This document shows positions 36,796-46,664 of a DNA stretch of 64,000 nucleotides, piece after piece. A program made the position numbers and the translations under genes. The notes under the pieces were generated by a model. It ran no database searches, was not told the origin of the DNA, and saw only the letters and a program-made list of their open reading frames with translations. The DNA comes from Pyxidicoccus parkwaysis. Its GTDB lineage: Bacteria; Myxococcota; Myxococcia; Myxococcales; Myxococcaceae. Position 1 is the stretch's first letter. Each line of letters begins with the position of its first letter. Where the stretch lies: NCBI RefSeq assembly GCF_017301735.1, contig NZ_CP071090.1, forward strand, positions 8,794,001 through 8,858,000, read 5' to 3'.

Positions 36796-39759
36796 ATGGC
36801 CGAGGGTGAGGTCCGGCAGTACTGGGTTCGTAATGACAGGGGCACCATGTGGGGGCCCCTCACCCTGCCGACCATCGAGCTGCTCGTGGAGAGCGGCTCC
36901 ATCAAGGGCAAGCTCCAGGTCTCCGAGGACGGGCTCAACTTCGCCTTCCCCTGGCGGTTCCCCGAGGTCCGCGACGTCTTCCCGCGAGCACTGTGGGGAG
37001 ACGGAGCACCGAACGTCCCCGCGCAGGCCCCGGGAGCCATCGCGTCCGGGCCCACGCCGGATGCGTCGCCCGCGGGCCCCGGTGCCGTGACTCCAGGTGC
37101 GGCGCCCATGGCCGGACCGGGTGCGGCGCAGGTGGCGAGGCCGGGTGGTGTGCCCATGGCCGGACCGGGCGCGCCGGTTGTTGGCCCCGGCGGCGTTCCG
37201 ATGGCAGGCCCAGGTGCGGCTCCTATGGCGGGCCCTGGTGCGGCTCCGATGGCCGGGCCGGGCGCGGCGCCCATGGCGGGCCCTGGCGTTCGACCGATGG
37301 CAGGCCCAGGTGGCGCGCCCATGGCAGGCCCTGGCACCCGACCGGTAGCGGGCCCGGGTGCAGCGCCCATCGCCGGTCCGGGAACCGCGCCGATGGCCGG
37401 CCCAGGTGCAGCGCCGATGGCGGGCCCTGGAGCACGTCCGGTGGCAGGTCCAGGCGCCGCGCCCATGGCCGGCCCCGGCGCACGTCCGATGGCGGGCCCA
37501 GGCGCCGCGCCCATGGCAGGTCCCGGTGCGGCACCGATGGCAGGTCCTGGAGCCGCGCCCATGGCGGGCCCGGGTGCTCGTCCGGTAGCGGGTGCCGCGC
37601 CCATGGCGGGCCCGGGAACGCGCCCCACCGTGCCTCCCGTTGCGCCCCAGGCAGGCGCTCCCAATCCCGCCGCGCGAGGCGCCACGGCGCCTACGCCGGG
37701 TCCCTTCGCCAACCCCGCCGCCGCGCGAGGCGCCACCGCACCATCCCCCGGCCCCGTCGCGAACCCCGCCGCCGCGCGAGGCCCCGCCGCGCCCACGCCG
37801 GGAGCCTTCGCGAATCCCGCAGCCGCGGGTGCCGCCCCCGCTGGAGCCATGCCCAGCGCGGGAGCCGCACCCGTCGCCGCCGGAGCCGCACCCACCGCGA
37901 GTGCCGCGCCTGCAGCCGCGCCCGCCCCTGCCGTTGTCTCCGCGGACGAATCGCCCTTCACCGTTCCGCCGCAGGGCCCGCTCGACCAGCTCTCCCCCAT
38001 CCGCCTCTACGGCCGCATCGCCGCCGGAGAGCAGACGGGCCTGCTGTCGCTCATGCTCGCGGACCGCGTGGTCCACATCCACTTCCGCAAGGGCAACCCG
38101 GAGTTCGTCGACTCCTCGCACGCGGAGGACGCGCTCGGCACGTCGCTGATGGGCGCGAGGCTCCTCACGCCCGAGCAGCTCCAACAGGCCGAGTCCTCGA
38201 AGGAGCGCTTCGGAGGAGACCTCCTCGCGGCCCTCTTCGGCCTCGGCCTCCTGCAGCCGGCCAGCGCCTTCACGCAGCTCGCGCAGCGCGCGGTGTCCAT
38301 CCTGTCCAAGGGCCTGCGCGCCGAGTCCGGCACCTTCACCTTCGAGCCGAAAGACCTCCCGGGGCACAAGGCGATGCCGCTCGGCAACCGCTGGGCGGTG
38401 CTGAGCGACTCCGTGCGCCGCCTCCCGCCCGCGGACCTCAAGCGCCGGTTGGCCCCGGTGCTCCAGCTTCCCATCATGAAGTCCGGAGGCCTGGTCGCCG
38501 CGAGCGAGCTGCGCCTCACGCCCCACGAGGTCCGCACGCTCGCGGTCATCGACGGCGTGCGCTCGGTGGCGCAGCTTCTCAACGACTTCCCGCAGGACGG
38601 CGACCACCTGCTGCGCATCGCCTTCCTGCTCCGTGAGCTCGACGGCGTCTCGTTCGCCGCACCCTCGCGCAGCGCCGCCGTCTCGCCACCGCCGGGAGCC
38701 TCGGCCCCGCCGCCGGCCACCGCCGCGCCCCAGCCTCCGCCCGCAGCCACGGCACAACGCCCCGCCGCACCCCAGCCTCCGCCCGCCGCCGCGGCACAGC
38801 GCCCCGCCGCACCCCAGCCTCCGCCCGCTGCCACGGCTCAGCGCCCCGCCGCGCCCCAGCCCGCCGCGCCGCGCCCGCCGCCCGTCGTGGGCCCCGCCGC
38901 CGCCGGCGCGCCCCGCCCCGCCGGAGCCGCTCCCGCCCCGCCCGCAGCCGCGCGTCCCGCACCGCCGGTGGTGAACGCGGCCGCCGGAGCCGCCGCACCC
39001 GCCCGTCCCGCCCCCGCCGCCCCGCCGCGTCCGGCGGCCCCCACCGTGGCCGCAACGCCCGCGAATGCCCCGGGCGCGGAAGAGATTCCCGCGCTCCGCC
39101 AGCTCGCCACGGCGATGAAGCAGCAGAACCACTTCCAGCGGCTCGGGCTGACGGAGCAGACGAACTCGAGCGCGGTGAAGATTGCCTACTTCCGTCTGGC
39201 GAAGCTGTACCACCCGGACACGCTGCCGCAGGGCGCGCCGCAGGAATTGGAGAAGCTGAAGGCGGAGGTCTTCGCGTACATCGGCGATGCGTACCGGACG
39301 CTCTCGGACGACAAGAGCCGCGCGTCGTACATCGAGGAGCTGAAGGCCGGTGGAGGCGCCGGCACCGAGGTGGACGTCAACTCCATCCTCATGGCCGAGG
39401 AGCTCTTCCAGAAGTCCTGCATCCTGGTGAAGGCGCGCAAGTTCGCCGACGCCGTGAAGATGCTGGACGAGGCCATCAAGTTGAACGCGGAGGAGGCGGA
39501 GTTCTACGCATGGCGGGGCTACGCGCGCTTCTTCACGGCGGCGGACAAGAAGGCCGCCCAGCCGGAGGCCTTCCGCGAAATCCAGAACGCCATCAAGCGC
39601 AACGAGCGCTGCGCCCCCGCGCACTACTTCCTGGGGGTGATTGCCAAGCTGAGTGGCGACACCACCTCCGCCCTGAAGCACTTCAAGCGGACCGTGGAGC
39701 TTCAGCCAGACCACATCGACGCGCAGCGGGAGATCCGCATGGCGGCGCAGAAGAAGTAG
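36796..39759 (+). CDS. DUF4388/J-domain/TPR protein with octapeptide repeat linker
   Basis: 987 aa. The first 60 residues are a GYF_2-like module ([20 protein letters not shown]). Then come about 22 copies of an octapeptide GAAPMAGP (about residues 104-275) and more Pro/Ala linker. DUF4388 (PATAN-like) begins near residue 394 ([19 protein letters not shown]). A second Pro/Ala linker precedes a J domain with the HPD motif at 806-808 (KLYHPDTLP), and TPR-like repeats end the protein. DUF4388 and TPR proteins act in myxobacterial polarity and signalling; the J domain could recruit DnaK. No signal peptide, so cytoplasmic. Confidence 0.85.
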   Translation: MAEGEVRQYWVRNDRGTMWGPLTLPTIELLVESGSIKGKLQVSEDGLNFAFPWRFPEVRDVFPRALWGDGAPNVPAQAPGAIASGPTPDASPAGPGAVTPGAAPMAGPGAAQVARPGGVPMAGPGAPVVGPGGVPMAGPGAAPMAGPGAAPMAGPGAAPMAGPGVRPMAGPGGAPMAGPGTRPVAGPGAAPIAGPGTAPMAGPGAAPMAGPGARPVAGPGAAPMAGPGARPMAGPGAAPMAGPGAAPMAGPGAAPMAGPGARPVAGAAPMAGPGTRPTVPPVAPQAGAPNPAARGATAPTPGPFANPAAARGATAPSPGPVANPAAARGPAAPTPGAFANPAAAGAAPAGAMPSAGAAPVAAGAAPTASAAPAAAPAPAVVSADESPFTVPPQGPLDQLSPIRLYGRIAAGEQTGLLSLMLADRVVHIHFRKGNPEFVDSSHAEDALGTSLMGARLLTPEQLQQAESSKERFGGDLLAALFGLGLLQPASAFTQLAQRAVSILSKGLRAESGTFTFEPKDLPGHKAMPLGNRWAVLSDSVRRLPPADLKRRLAPVLQLPIMKSGGLVAASELRLTPHEVRTLAVIDGVRSVAQLLNDFPQDGDHLLRIAFLLRELDGVSFAAPSRSAAVSPPPGASAPPPATAAPQPPPAATAQRPAAPQPPPAAAAQRPAAPQPPPAATAQRPAAPQPAAPRPPPVVGPAAAGAPRPAGAAPAPPAAARPAPPVVNAAAGAAAPARPAPAAPPRPAAPTVAATPANAPGAEEIPALRQLATAMKQQNHFQRLGLTEQTNSSAVKIAYFRLAKLYHPDTLPQGAPQELEKLKAEVFAYIGDAYRTLSDDKSRASYIEELKAGGGAGTEVDVNSILMAEELFQKSCILVKARKFADAVKMLDEAIKLNAEEAEFYAWRGYARFFTAADKKAAQPEAFREIQNAIKRNERCAPAHYFLGVIAKLSGDTTSALKHFKRTVELQPDHIDAQREIRMAAQKK
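37105..37620 (+). repeat. About 22 tandem 24-bp coding repeats
   Basis: Degenerate 24-bp units encode the octapeptide G-A/T/V-A/R-P-M/V-A-G-P. Variation is mostly at the second and third residues and at third codon bases. The low complexity keeps the opposite strand free of stops for hundreds of codons, which creates a false antisense gene. Confidence 0.88.
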
Positions 39760-39780
39760 GGTGCGTCCCCCGTCGCTGTC

Positions 39781-39838
39781 GGCCGGGGCCCTTTGCCCTG
39801 GCCATACACCCATGAGGCCGGGGCCAACTGCCCTGGCC
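39781..39838 (+). promoter_or_regulatory. Two tandem identical-stem hairpins before yhbY
   Basis: GGCCGGGGC-CCTTT-GCCCTGGCC (39781-39803) and GGCCGGGGC-CAACT-GCCCTGGCC (39816-39838, loop changed) each form a 9-bp stem with one G-U pair and a five-base loop, 35 bp apart. They lie 22-104 bp after the J-domain gene and 24 bp before the yhbY start. They may terminate the upstream transcript or act as a leader element. Confidence 0.6.
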
Positions 39839-39862
39839 AAAACCCCAAAGGAGTCGAGGAAC

Positions 39863-40153
39863 GTGCCGCTCACCGGGAAGCAACGCCGCGCCCTGCGCGC
39901 GCTGGGACACCACCTGGAGCCGGTGGTCATCGTCGGTCAGTCCGGCGTCACCGAGGGAATCATCGCCGCGGTCGAGCAGGCGCTGAAGGACCACGAGCTC
40001 ATCAAGGTCAAAATCAACGAGGGCCCGGAGACGCGCCAGGACGCCGCGGCGAAGCTCGCCGAGGGCACTCAGTCCGAGCTGGCCCAGCTCCTCGGCCGCA
40101 CCGTGCTCCTCTTCAAGAAGCGCAAGGAGAAGTCGAAGTTCGAAAAGTTCTGA
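39863..40153 (+). CDS. yhbY: YhbY/CRS1 RNA-binding protein (50S assembly)
   Basis: 96 aa from the GTG at 39863, the same length as E. coli YhbY (97). The CRM domain is complete: LTGKQRRALRALGHHLEPVV, then VGQSGVTEGIIAAVEQAL and HELIKVKINEG, ending in the basic tail FKKRKEKSKFEKF. YhbY binds pre-50S ribosomal particles through rRNA. The start was chosen because the domain begins there and GGAG/AGGA lie just upstream. The gene is preceded by two tandem hairpins. Confidence 0.93.
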   Translation: MPLTGKQRRALRALGHHLEPVVIVGQSGVTEGIIAAVEQALKDHELIKVKINEGPETRQDAAAKLAEGTQSELAQLLGRTVLLFKKRKEKSKFEKF

Positions 40154-40250
40154 GGGACCCCGGGTAGAACCCGCCACCCGCTGGATGCACAACCGTGTCA
40201 TCCAGCAAGGCAATGGCCTCGTCCGGACCGCACACCAGTTTGCAGTGGTG

Positions 40251-42233
40251 ATGCGTGCTCGTGTGGCCATTGCCTTCCTTGCCCTACTGCTCCTCGCCCC
40301 GGGGCCCATGGCCCTGGGGCAACCCTTCCGCTCCGAGGAGGAATGGCTCCTCGAGGACGCGGGGCCACCGGAAGGCGGGGACTGCGCGCTGCGTCCCGAG
40401 GCCTGCATCCCCGGCACCGCCACCGCCGCCCCGTCGCGCGAGGTGCTCTACACCTTCCTCGACGAAGGCACGCTGGCGGACGCGGACCTCATCCTCCAGG
40501 ACCGCTGGCCCGTGCCGCGCTTCGAGCCCGTGTACCTGGGCCCGGAGCTGTCGTGGGCGGAGGACCCCTTCGGGGAGAAGTACTGGCGCTTCACCTACTA
40601 CGGCCTGAGGCCCACGCGTCACCTCCTCTGGGCATGGCGCCAGACGCGAGACGTGCGCTACCGCGACAAGCTCCTCCACGTGCTGGAGGGCTTCGTCGTG
40701 CGCGGGCACCAGTCCGAGTTCGCCTGGGACAAGCACACCGCCGCCTTCCGCGCGCTGGTGCTGGTGAACACCTACGTGAAGCTGCTGGGCGACAGGAGCC
40801 TCAAGGAGCCGCTCGCGGGCCGCCTGCGCAATCGCATCCTGGAGCTGGGCATCTTCCTCAGGGACCCGGCGAACTTCGAGGATGACTACAACCACGGCCT
40901 CGCCGAGGCCGGAGCGCTGCTGCTCATCGCGGAGAACTTCTCCGGCTTCGAGGCCTCACCCGAGTGGCGGGCCACGGCGGTGGCGAGGCTGGACGTGCTG
41001 CTGGAGAAGGTGCTCGACACGGACGGCGTGGAGGTGGAGCAGTCGCCCTTCTACCACTTCTATTTCCTGACTGGCTTCTGGCAGATCTACCACTGGGCGC
41101 ACTCGAACGGCGTGCAGCTGTCCTCGGAGGCGGAGCAACGCATCGAGCAGATGCTGCGCTATGCGACGTACGTCCTGCTGCCGGACGGGCACATCCCGAT
41201 GATTGGCTCCAGCGTGGACCGCAACATCCGCAGGTCGCAGGACACGCCGCTGTACCAGGAGATGGCCGAGGCGGACCCGAGATTCGCCTGGGTCCTCTCC
41301 GCCGGCGCCTCGGGCACGCCGCCGCCGGAGACACGCATGCTGTTTCCCTCGTCAGGGCAGGCGGTGCTGCGCTCCAGCTTCGGCACGGCGAAGAACTTCA
41401 AGATGCAGACGCACGTCATCTTCGACGTGGGGCCCTACCGCACCATCCACGCGCACCTGGACGCGCTGGCGGTGCACTACTACGCGGCGGGGCGCACGCT
41501 GCTTCCGGACTCGGGCCACTTCACCAACGAGCCGGAGACGGACGGCTACGACTACTTCCGCGGCACGCGCTCCCACAACACGGTGGTGGTGGACGGAAAG
41601 GACCAGCGCGAGGGCACCGCGCGGGCGGGCCTGTCCACCGGAGGCGCGCCGGGAGGCTGGGCGTATCAATCCGGCTCGCACGCGCTCTACGACGGCGTGG
41701 TGCACAAGCGAGCGGTGGCGCTGCTGCGGCAGGACCTGGTGCTCGTGCTGGATGACCTCAGCAGCGAGACGGCGCACACGTACGACCAGACGTGGCACCT
41801 GTTCCCCGACGCGGACCTCCAGATGGACCGGCTGCGCGCGAGGGCGCTGGACACCGTCACGGGCAAGCCCCTCCTCGCGATTCAGCAGGTGCTCACGGCG
41901 AGCAGCATGACGGTGGGCGTGCGCAAGGGACACGCGATGCCGATGGAGGGCTGGCACTCCGCGAAGTTCGAGCAGAAGGTGCCCGGCTTCACGCTGCGCT
42001 GGAGGAGGACGGCGACGAAGCGCGTGCAGTTCGCCACGCTGCTGGTGTCGGGCAGCTACGCGGAGGCCGCCGCCCTCCCCGCGTACGTGGAGCGCACGAC
42101 GCAGGGCTGGGTGGCCACCGTCTGCCTCCCGGAGGGACGCGGCTACCGGCTCACGGTGGTGGACCTGGCGGGGCCCGGAGAGCGCGCCACGTTGGACGCG
42201 CTGCCCACCTGCCCGCTCGCTCCAGCGCCCTGA
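40251..42233 (+). CDS. Secreted heparinase II/III-family polysaccharide lyase-like protein
   Basis: 660 aa from the ATG at 40251, which gives a clean signal peptide (VAIAFLALLLLAPGPMALG); an ATG at 40185 would add 22 residues. An N-terminal alpha/alpha toroid (about 60-350) with NHGLAEAGALLLIAE and a C-terminal beta sandwich starting near HAHLDALAVHYYAAGR and DSGHF, then YDYFRGTRSHNTVVVDG, are the layout of heparinase II/III and alginate lyase PL families (PL15/17/21-like). It probably cleaves acidic polysaccharides outside the cell by beta-elimination, or deacetylates them. The exact substrate cannot be read from sequence. Confidence 0.85.
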   Translation: MRARVAIAFLALLLLAPGPMALGQPFRSEEEWLLEDAGPPEGGDCALRPEACIPGTATAAPSREVLYTFLDEGTLADADLILQDRWPVPRFEPVYLGPELSWAEDPFGEKYWRFTYYGLRPTRHLLWAWRQTRDVRYRDKLLHVLEGFVVRGHQSEFAWDKHTAAFRALVLVNTYVKLLGDRSLKEPLAGRLRNRILELGIFLRDPANFEDDYNHGLAEAGALLLIAENFSGFEASPEWRATAVARLDVLLEKVLDTDGVEVEQSPFYHFYFLTGFWQIYHWAHSNGVQLSSEAEQRIEQMLRYATYVLLPDGHIPMIGSSVDRNIRRSQDTPLYQEMAEADPRFAWVLSAGASGTPPPETRMLFPSSGQAVLRSSFGTAKNFKMQTHVIFDVGPYRTIHAHLDALAVHYYAAGRTLLPDSGHFTNEPETDGYDYFRGTRSHNTVVVDGKDQREGTARAGLSTGGAPGGWAYQSGSHALYDGVVHKRAVALLRQDLVLVLDDLSSETAHTYDQTWHLFPDADLQMDRLRARALDTVTGKPLLAIQQVLTASSMTVGVRKGHAMPMEGWHSAKFEQKVPGFTLRWRRTATKRVQFATLLVSGSYAEAAALPAYVERTTQGWVATVCLPEGRGYRLTVVDLAGPGERATLDALPTCPLAPAP

Positions 42234-42295
42234 GCCGCACGAAGTCACCACGCCGCCGATGCGCTGCCTCTCGAGCACCGCACCCACGCAAGCGG

Positions 42296-42312
42296 CGAGC
42301 GTTCCACGCTCG
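42296..42312. terminator. Short hairpin between convergent genes
   Basis: CGAGCG-ttcca-CGCTCG lies between the lyase gene (ends 42233) and the convergent hydratase gene (ends 42332). The 6-bp stem has no T-run on either strand, so a role as bidirectional terminator is weak. Confidence 0.3.
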
Positions 42313-42331
42313 ATGAGGGACGCCTCGCGAC

Positions 42332-43120
42332 TCAGCGCCCGGTGAAGCGCGCCTCGCGCCGCTCGATGAAGGACTGCACGCCCTCGGCCGCATCCTCCGA
42401 GCCGACCAGCTGGAGCAGCCGGGGCAGCAGCGCCTTCGCGGCGGCCTCGGGCCCTTCGTTGAGCGTCTGCCGCGCGGAGGCGAGCGTCGCCTGCACGCCG
42501 AGGGGCGCCTGCTTCGCCACCGTCGCCGCGAGGGCGAGCGCGCGCTCCAACTGCTTGCCCTTCTCCACCACCTCCTGCACGAGCCCGATTCGATGCGCCT
42601 CGCGAGCGTCGAACTCGTCACCGGTGAGCAGCCAGCGCATGGCATTGCCCCAGCCGGCCACCTGCGGGAAGCGAATCGTCGCGCCGCCGAAGGGGAAGAT
42701 GCCGCGCTTGATTTCAATCTGTCCGAAGCGCGCGTCCTCGGAGGCCACGGTGATGTCGGCGGCGAGGACGAGCTCGATGGAGAGCGTGAGGCACAGGCCC
42801 TGGACGGCGACGATGAGCGGCTTGGTGCGAACCTCGCCCTGCGTGGCCCACGGGTCGATGGAGTTCTTCGGCGCCAGTCCCTCGCCCTGCGCGAGCGCGG
42901 GCGCCACGTTGGCCAGGTCCAGGCCCGCGGAGAAGTGGTCACCGACGGCGTAGACCACCATGCAGCGCACGTCCGGGTTGCGGTCCGCCTGCGTCATCGC
43001 CTCGGAGAAGGCGCGCAGCATGCCCACGTCGAAGGCGTTGCGCTTCTCGGGCCGGTTGATGCCGATGACAGCGATGTGGCCACGCACTTCCAGGGTGATG
43101 CGGGGGTCGGTCTGGCTCAT
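42332..43120 (-). CDS. Enoyl-CoA hydratase/isomerase family protein
   Basis: 262 aa from the ATG at 43120 (GGGAG just upstream). Crotonase fold: NRPEKRNAFDVGMLRAFSEA, the oxyanion-hole block YAVGDHFSAGLDLANV, and AVQGLCLTLSIELVLAADI. The usual catalytic Glu pair is not fully clear: the second position reads FGQIEIKRGIFPFGG, so it may be a hydratase, an isomerase or a related crotonase. It acts on acyl-CoA in the cytoplasm. No adjacent fatty-acid genes. It stands alone on the minus strand, 246 bp from the ceramidase-like gene. Confidence 0.88.
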   Translation of the reverse strand: MSQTDPRITLEVRGHIAVIGINRPEKRNAFDVGMLRAFSEAMTQADRNPDVRCMVVYAVGDHFSAGLDLANVAPALAQGEGLAPKNSIDPWATQGEVRTKPLIVAVQGLCLTLSIELVLAADITVASEDARFGQIEIKRGIFPFGGATIRFPQVAGWGNAMRWLLTGDEFDAREAHRIGLVQEVVEKGKQLERALALAATVAKQAPLGVQATLASARQTLNEGPEAAAKALLPRLLQLVGSEDAAEGVQSFIERREARFTGR

Positions 43121-43259
43121 GGGGCTCCCGAGTGGGAAAGAGTCGGGCGCATCTTTGCCCGCCCCAGAGCACGCCGCCCATCGCCTTGTGGACGGAACGC
43201 TCGGAAGCAGCATCCACGGAACGTCACTCCCGCAGAGCTCCCGTGACTCTGCCCGCGAT

Positions 43260-43380
43260 GACCGCACGGGGAGCCCCGCTCCACGCACTCCTCCGCCGCG
43301 AACGTCAGCGCGAGAAGCGACGACCGCACGGGGAGCCCCACTCCACGCACGCCTCCGCCGCGAACGTCAGCGAGAGAAGC
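43260..43380. repeat. 62-bp tandem duplication at the 3' end of the ceramidase-like gene
   Basis: 43260-43318 and 43322-43380 are 59-bp copies with three mismatches, 62 bp apart. Copy two contains the last codons and stop of the ceramidase-like gene (43367-43369); copy one is an echo of that end lying downstream of it in the direction of transcription. No gene lies in the rest of 43121-43366. Confidence 0.88.
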
Positions 43381-44677
43381 CCGCCGTCCGCGCCGCCAGC
43401 TCCGCCGCCGAGGCCAGCCGCTCCAGCAGCGCAGGCCCGAAGTACTGACGCCTGGACTCACCGCGTCCGTCGTTCACCAGCTCCGGCGCCTCGACATAGC
43501 CCACGTACCCATTCGCCAGTCCCAGCACGCCCGTGGCCCCCGTGCGCCCCACCAGCACCGCACCCGCGTCCACCGTGGGCTCACCCGGCACGGTGACGAG
43601 CTCCAGCGGCCCCAGCGCCAGCGCGCCCACCTCCGCCACGCGCTGCGCCGACTCGCACAGCAGGTTGTCCCCCGCCGCGCGAGTCAGCGAAGGCACCAGC
43701 CGAGAAGCATCCGGCCGGGGCATCGTCGCCTCCACGCGCGCCAGCGACAGCCGCACCGACTCGCCCACGGGCGACACCGCCACCTTCCCCGCCACCGTCG
43801 CCAGCACCTGGGCAAAGCCCGCCACGCGCTCCAGTCCCTTCCCCTCGGAGTACGCCACGGAGGCATTGCCCACCGCGCCCTGCAACAGCAGCGTCACGCC
43901 GCTGCCCTCCGACTCGCGCAGCGCGCAGAGCCGCCCGGGATAGTCCGGGTCCACGTACGCCCGCTCACGAGCCACCATCGTCGGGTGCGCGGCGAACAGC
44001 AGCAGCTCCGCCACCGGCCCCGTCTTCGCGCGCAGCACCACGCGAGTCAGCGCACCATCCGGAGCCGTCCCACTGCTGCGCGAGTAGACGAGGCTCGGCT
44101 CGTGAGCCTCCCCCACCGCCAGCGTCACGTCCGTCATCGCCGCCGCCGCGCGAGTCAGCGCCGCCACCGCGGCGGTGACGATGGCATCCACCGACTCCTG
44201 CCGGAACTTCCCCGTCCCCGCCAACTGCGCCACCAGCCGCGAGTCATACCCGCCCATCGACGAGTGCGCGTGCGTGGCCATCACCAGCACCTCGCCCAGC
44301 CCCGACGCGGCGGCCTGCGCGCGCACGCGCTCCACCACGTCCATGGTGACGGACAGCAGGTCCAGCGACACCAGGCCCACGCGCGCCCCGCCGGCCTCCA
44401 GCACCACCGCGCGCGCATGCAGCGGCGGGTCCGCCTGGGCCGCCTCGGGACGGGGCGGCGCGTAGCCGGCCACCACCACCGGGAAGGGCGGCACGAGCGC
44501 CACCTTCGCCGCGCCCGCGCGCAGCGGCCCTTCGCCCCGCGCCTGCGAAAGAACCACGGGCGCGCGCTCCGCCCAGGACCCGCACCAGTTCCAGGACGCC
44601 AGCGAATAAGCGGCGCCCACCGTGAGTAGAACCAGGGGAATCAGGGAACGCCAGGGTACGCGTCGCAGGAAGGCCAT
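43367..44677 (-). CDS. Neutral/alkaline ceramidase N-terminal domain-like membrane protein
   Basis: 436 aa from the ATG at 44677. One N-terminal hydrophobic segment (SLIPLVLLTVGAAYSLA) is a signal anchor or uncleaved signal. The body matches the N-terminal catalytic domain of neutral/alkaline ceramidases and similar deacylases: GYAPPRPEAAQADPPLHARA, VMATHAHSSMGG (zinc-site histidines), AAHPTMV, and LQGAVGNASV. The C-terminal immunoglobulin-like part of true ceramidases is absent. So it is a ceramidase-like amidohydrolase of uncertain substrate at the envelope. Some myxobacteria contain ceramides and sphingolipids, which makes the assignment of interest. A TAGTCT box lies 8 nt upstream of the ATG. 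Confidence 0.78.
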   Translation of the reverse strand: MAFLRRVPWRSLIPLVLLTVGAAYSLASWNWCGSWAERAPVVLSQARGEGPLRAGAAKVALVPPFPVVVAGYAPPRPEAAQADPPLHARAVVLEAGGARVGLVSLDLLSVTMDVVERVRAQAAASGLGEVLVMATHAHSSMGGYDSRLVAQLAGTGKFRQESVDAIVTAAVAALTRAAAAMTDVTLAVGEAHEPSLVYSRSSGTAPDGALTRVVLRAKTGPVAELLLFAAHPTMVARERAYVDPDYPGRLCALRESEGSGVTLLLQGAVGNASVAYSEGKGLERVAGFAQVLATVAGKVAVSPVGESVRLSLARVEATMPRPDASRLVPSLTRAAGDNLLCESAQRVAEVGALALGPLELVTVPGEPTVDAGAVLVGRTGATGVLGLANGYVGYVEAPELVNDGRGESRRQYFGPALLERLASAAELAARTAGFSR

Positions 44678-44685
44678 CGTCGGCC

Positions 44686-44691
44686 AGACTA
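44686..44691 (-). promoter_or_regulatory. -10-like box TAGTCT, leaderless arrangement
   Basis: On the minus strand TAGTCT ends 8 nt before the ATG at 44677, with no ribosome site in between. Confidence 0.45.
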
Positions 44692-44819
44692 ACCGCAACG
44701 GCGGAGGTCGGGACGCTCGACTGCCCACATAAGCCGACCCATGCGGCGGGTGGAATACCCACCAGAGGGGCATCCGTTCCTGTTCCGCTCACCGCCTGAA
44801 AGGAGTAAGGCAGCGCGCC

Positions 44820-46202
<1,383 letters not shown>

Positions 46203-46206
46203 GCCC

Positions 46207-46222
46207 GAGCGCTCGAGCGCTC
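46207..46222. repeat. Tandem palindrome GAGCGCTC x2
   Basis: GAGCGCTC, itself an 8-bp palindrome, is repeated directly with no gap to give a 16-bp perfect palindrome 5 bp after the purF stop and before its terminator. It could be a protein site or chance in GC-rich DNA. Confidence 0.5.
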
Positions 46223-46233
46223 GGATGCATGAG

Positions 46234-46276
46234 CAAGGCCCCCTGCCCCCTCACGGGTCGGGGGCCTTGGCATTTT
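46234..46276 (+). terminator. Intrinsic terminator of purF
   Basis: CAAGGCCCCC (46234-46243) pairs perfectly with GGGGGCCTTG (46260-46269) and an inner CCC/GGG may extend the stem. It is followed by gcatttt. It ends the purF transcript and faces the convergent small secreted protein gene. Confidence 0.8.
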
Positions 46277-46351
46277 CAGGCTGGCGTCATGGCGCAGCGT
46301 CGCCCGAGCGCGACCGCCCCCACGGACCGAGGCCGCGATGCTGTTTGGGTC

Positions 46352-46588
46352 TCAGTGCTGGTTGTCGAACTTGATGCCCTCGCGGACCTCGTTGAGGGCG
46401 GCCTCGGTGAGCTCGATGGCCTTCACGCGGTGGCCGCCCTTGTCGGCGCTGGCGTTCTTCAGCGACGTGAGGGCGCGCTCCAGGTGGGCAACGGCATCGC
46501 GCATCTTCGGCTGACGGTCGGCGTACGCATGGTTGACGAAGCCTCCGAGGAGGAACGCGGCGGTGGCGGCGACGAGGGTGCGGCGCAT
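46352..46588 (-). CDS. Small secreted helical protein
   Basis: 78 aa from the ATG at 46588, with AGGAG 6 nt upstream. A signal peptide (TLVAATAAFLLGGFVNHAYA) leaves a mature protein of about 55 residues made of two amphipathic helices (DAVAHLERALTSLKNA and KAIELTEAALNEVREG). It is probably periplasmic. I recognise no family, though small two-helix periplasmic proteins of this kind are common beside envelope genes. The gene is convergent with purF and lies 76 bp from the end of the pectinacetylesterase-like gene. Confidence 0.75.
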   Translation of the reverse strand: MRRTLVAATAAFLLGGFVNHAYADRQPKMRDAVAHLERALTSLKNASADKGGHRVKAIELTEAALNEVREGIKFDNQH

Positions 46589-46664
46589 ATAGGGCTCCTG
46601 GGTTGGAGAAGACAGCGTGTTTCCTCCATGAACCCGGGTGCCCGCCGGAAGTTGCGGGGCGGAA

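Noticed and set aside
36525-38000. 491-codon minus-strand frame with GPAMGAAPG repeats
   Set aside because: It mirrors the octapeptide repeats of the plus-strand gene, which lack stops on both strands.
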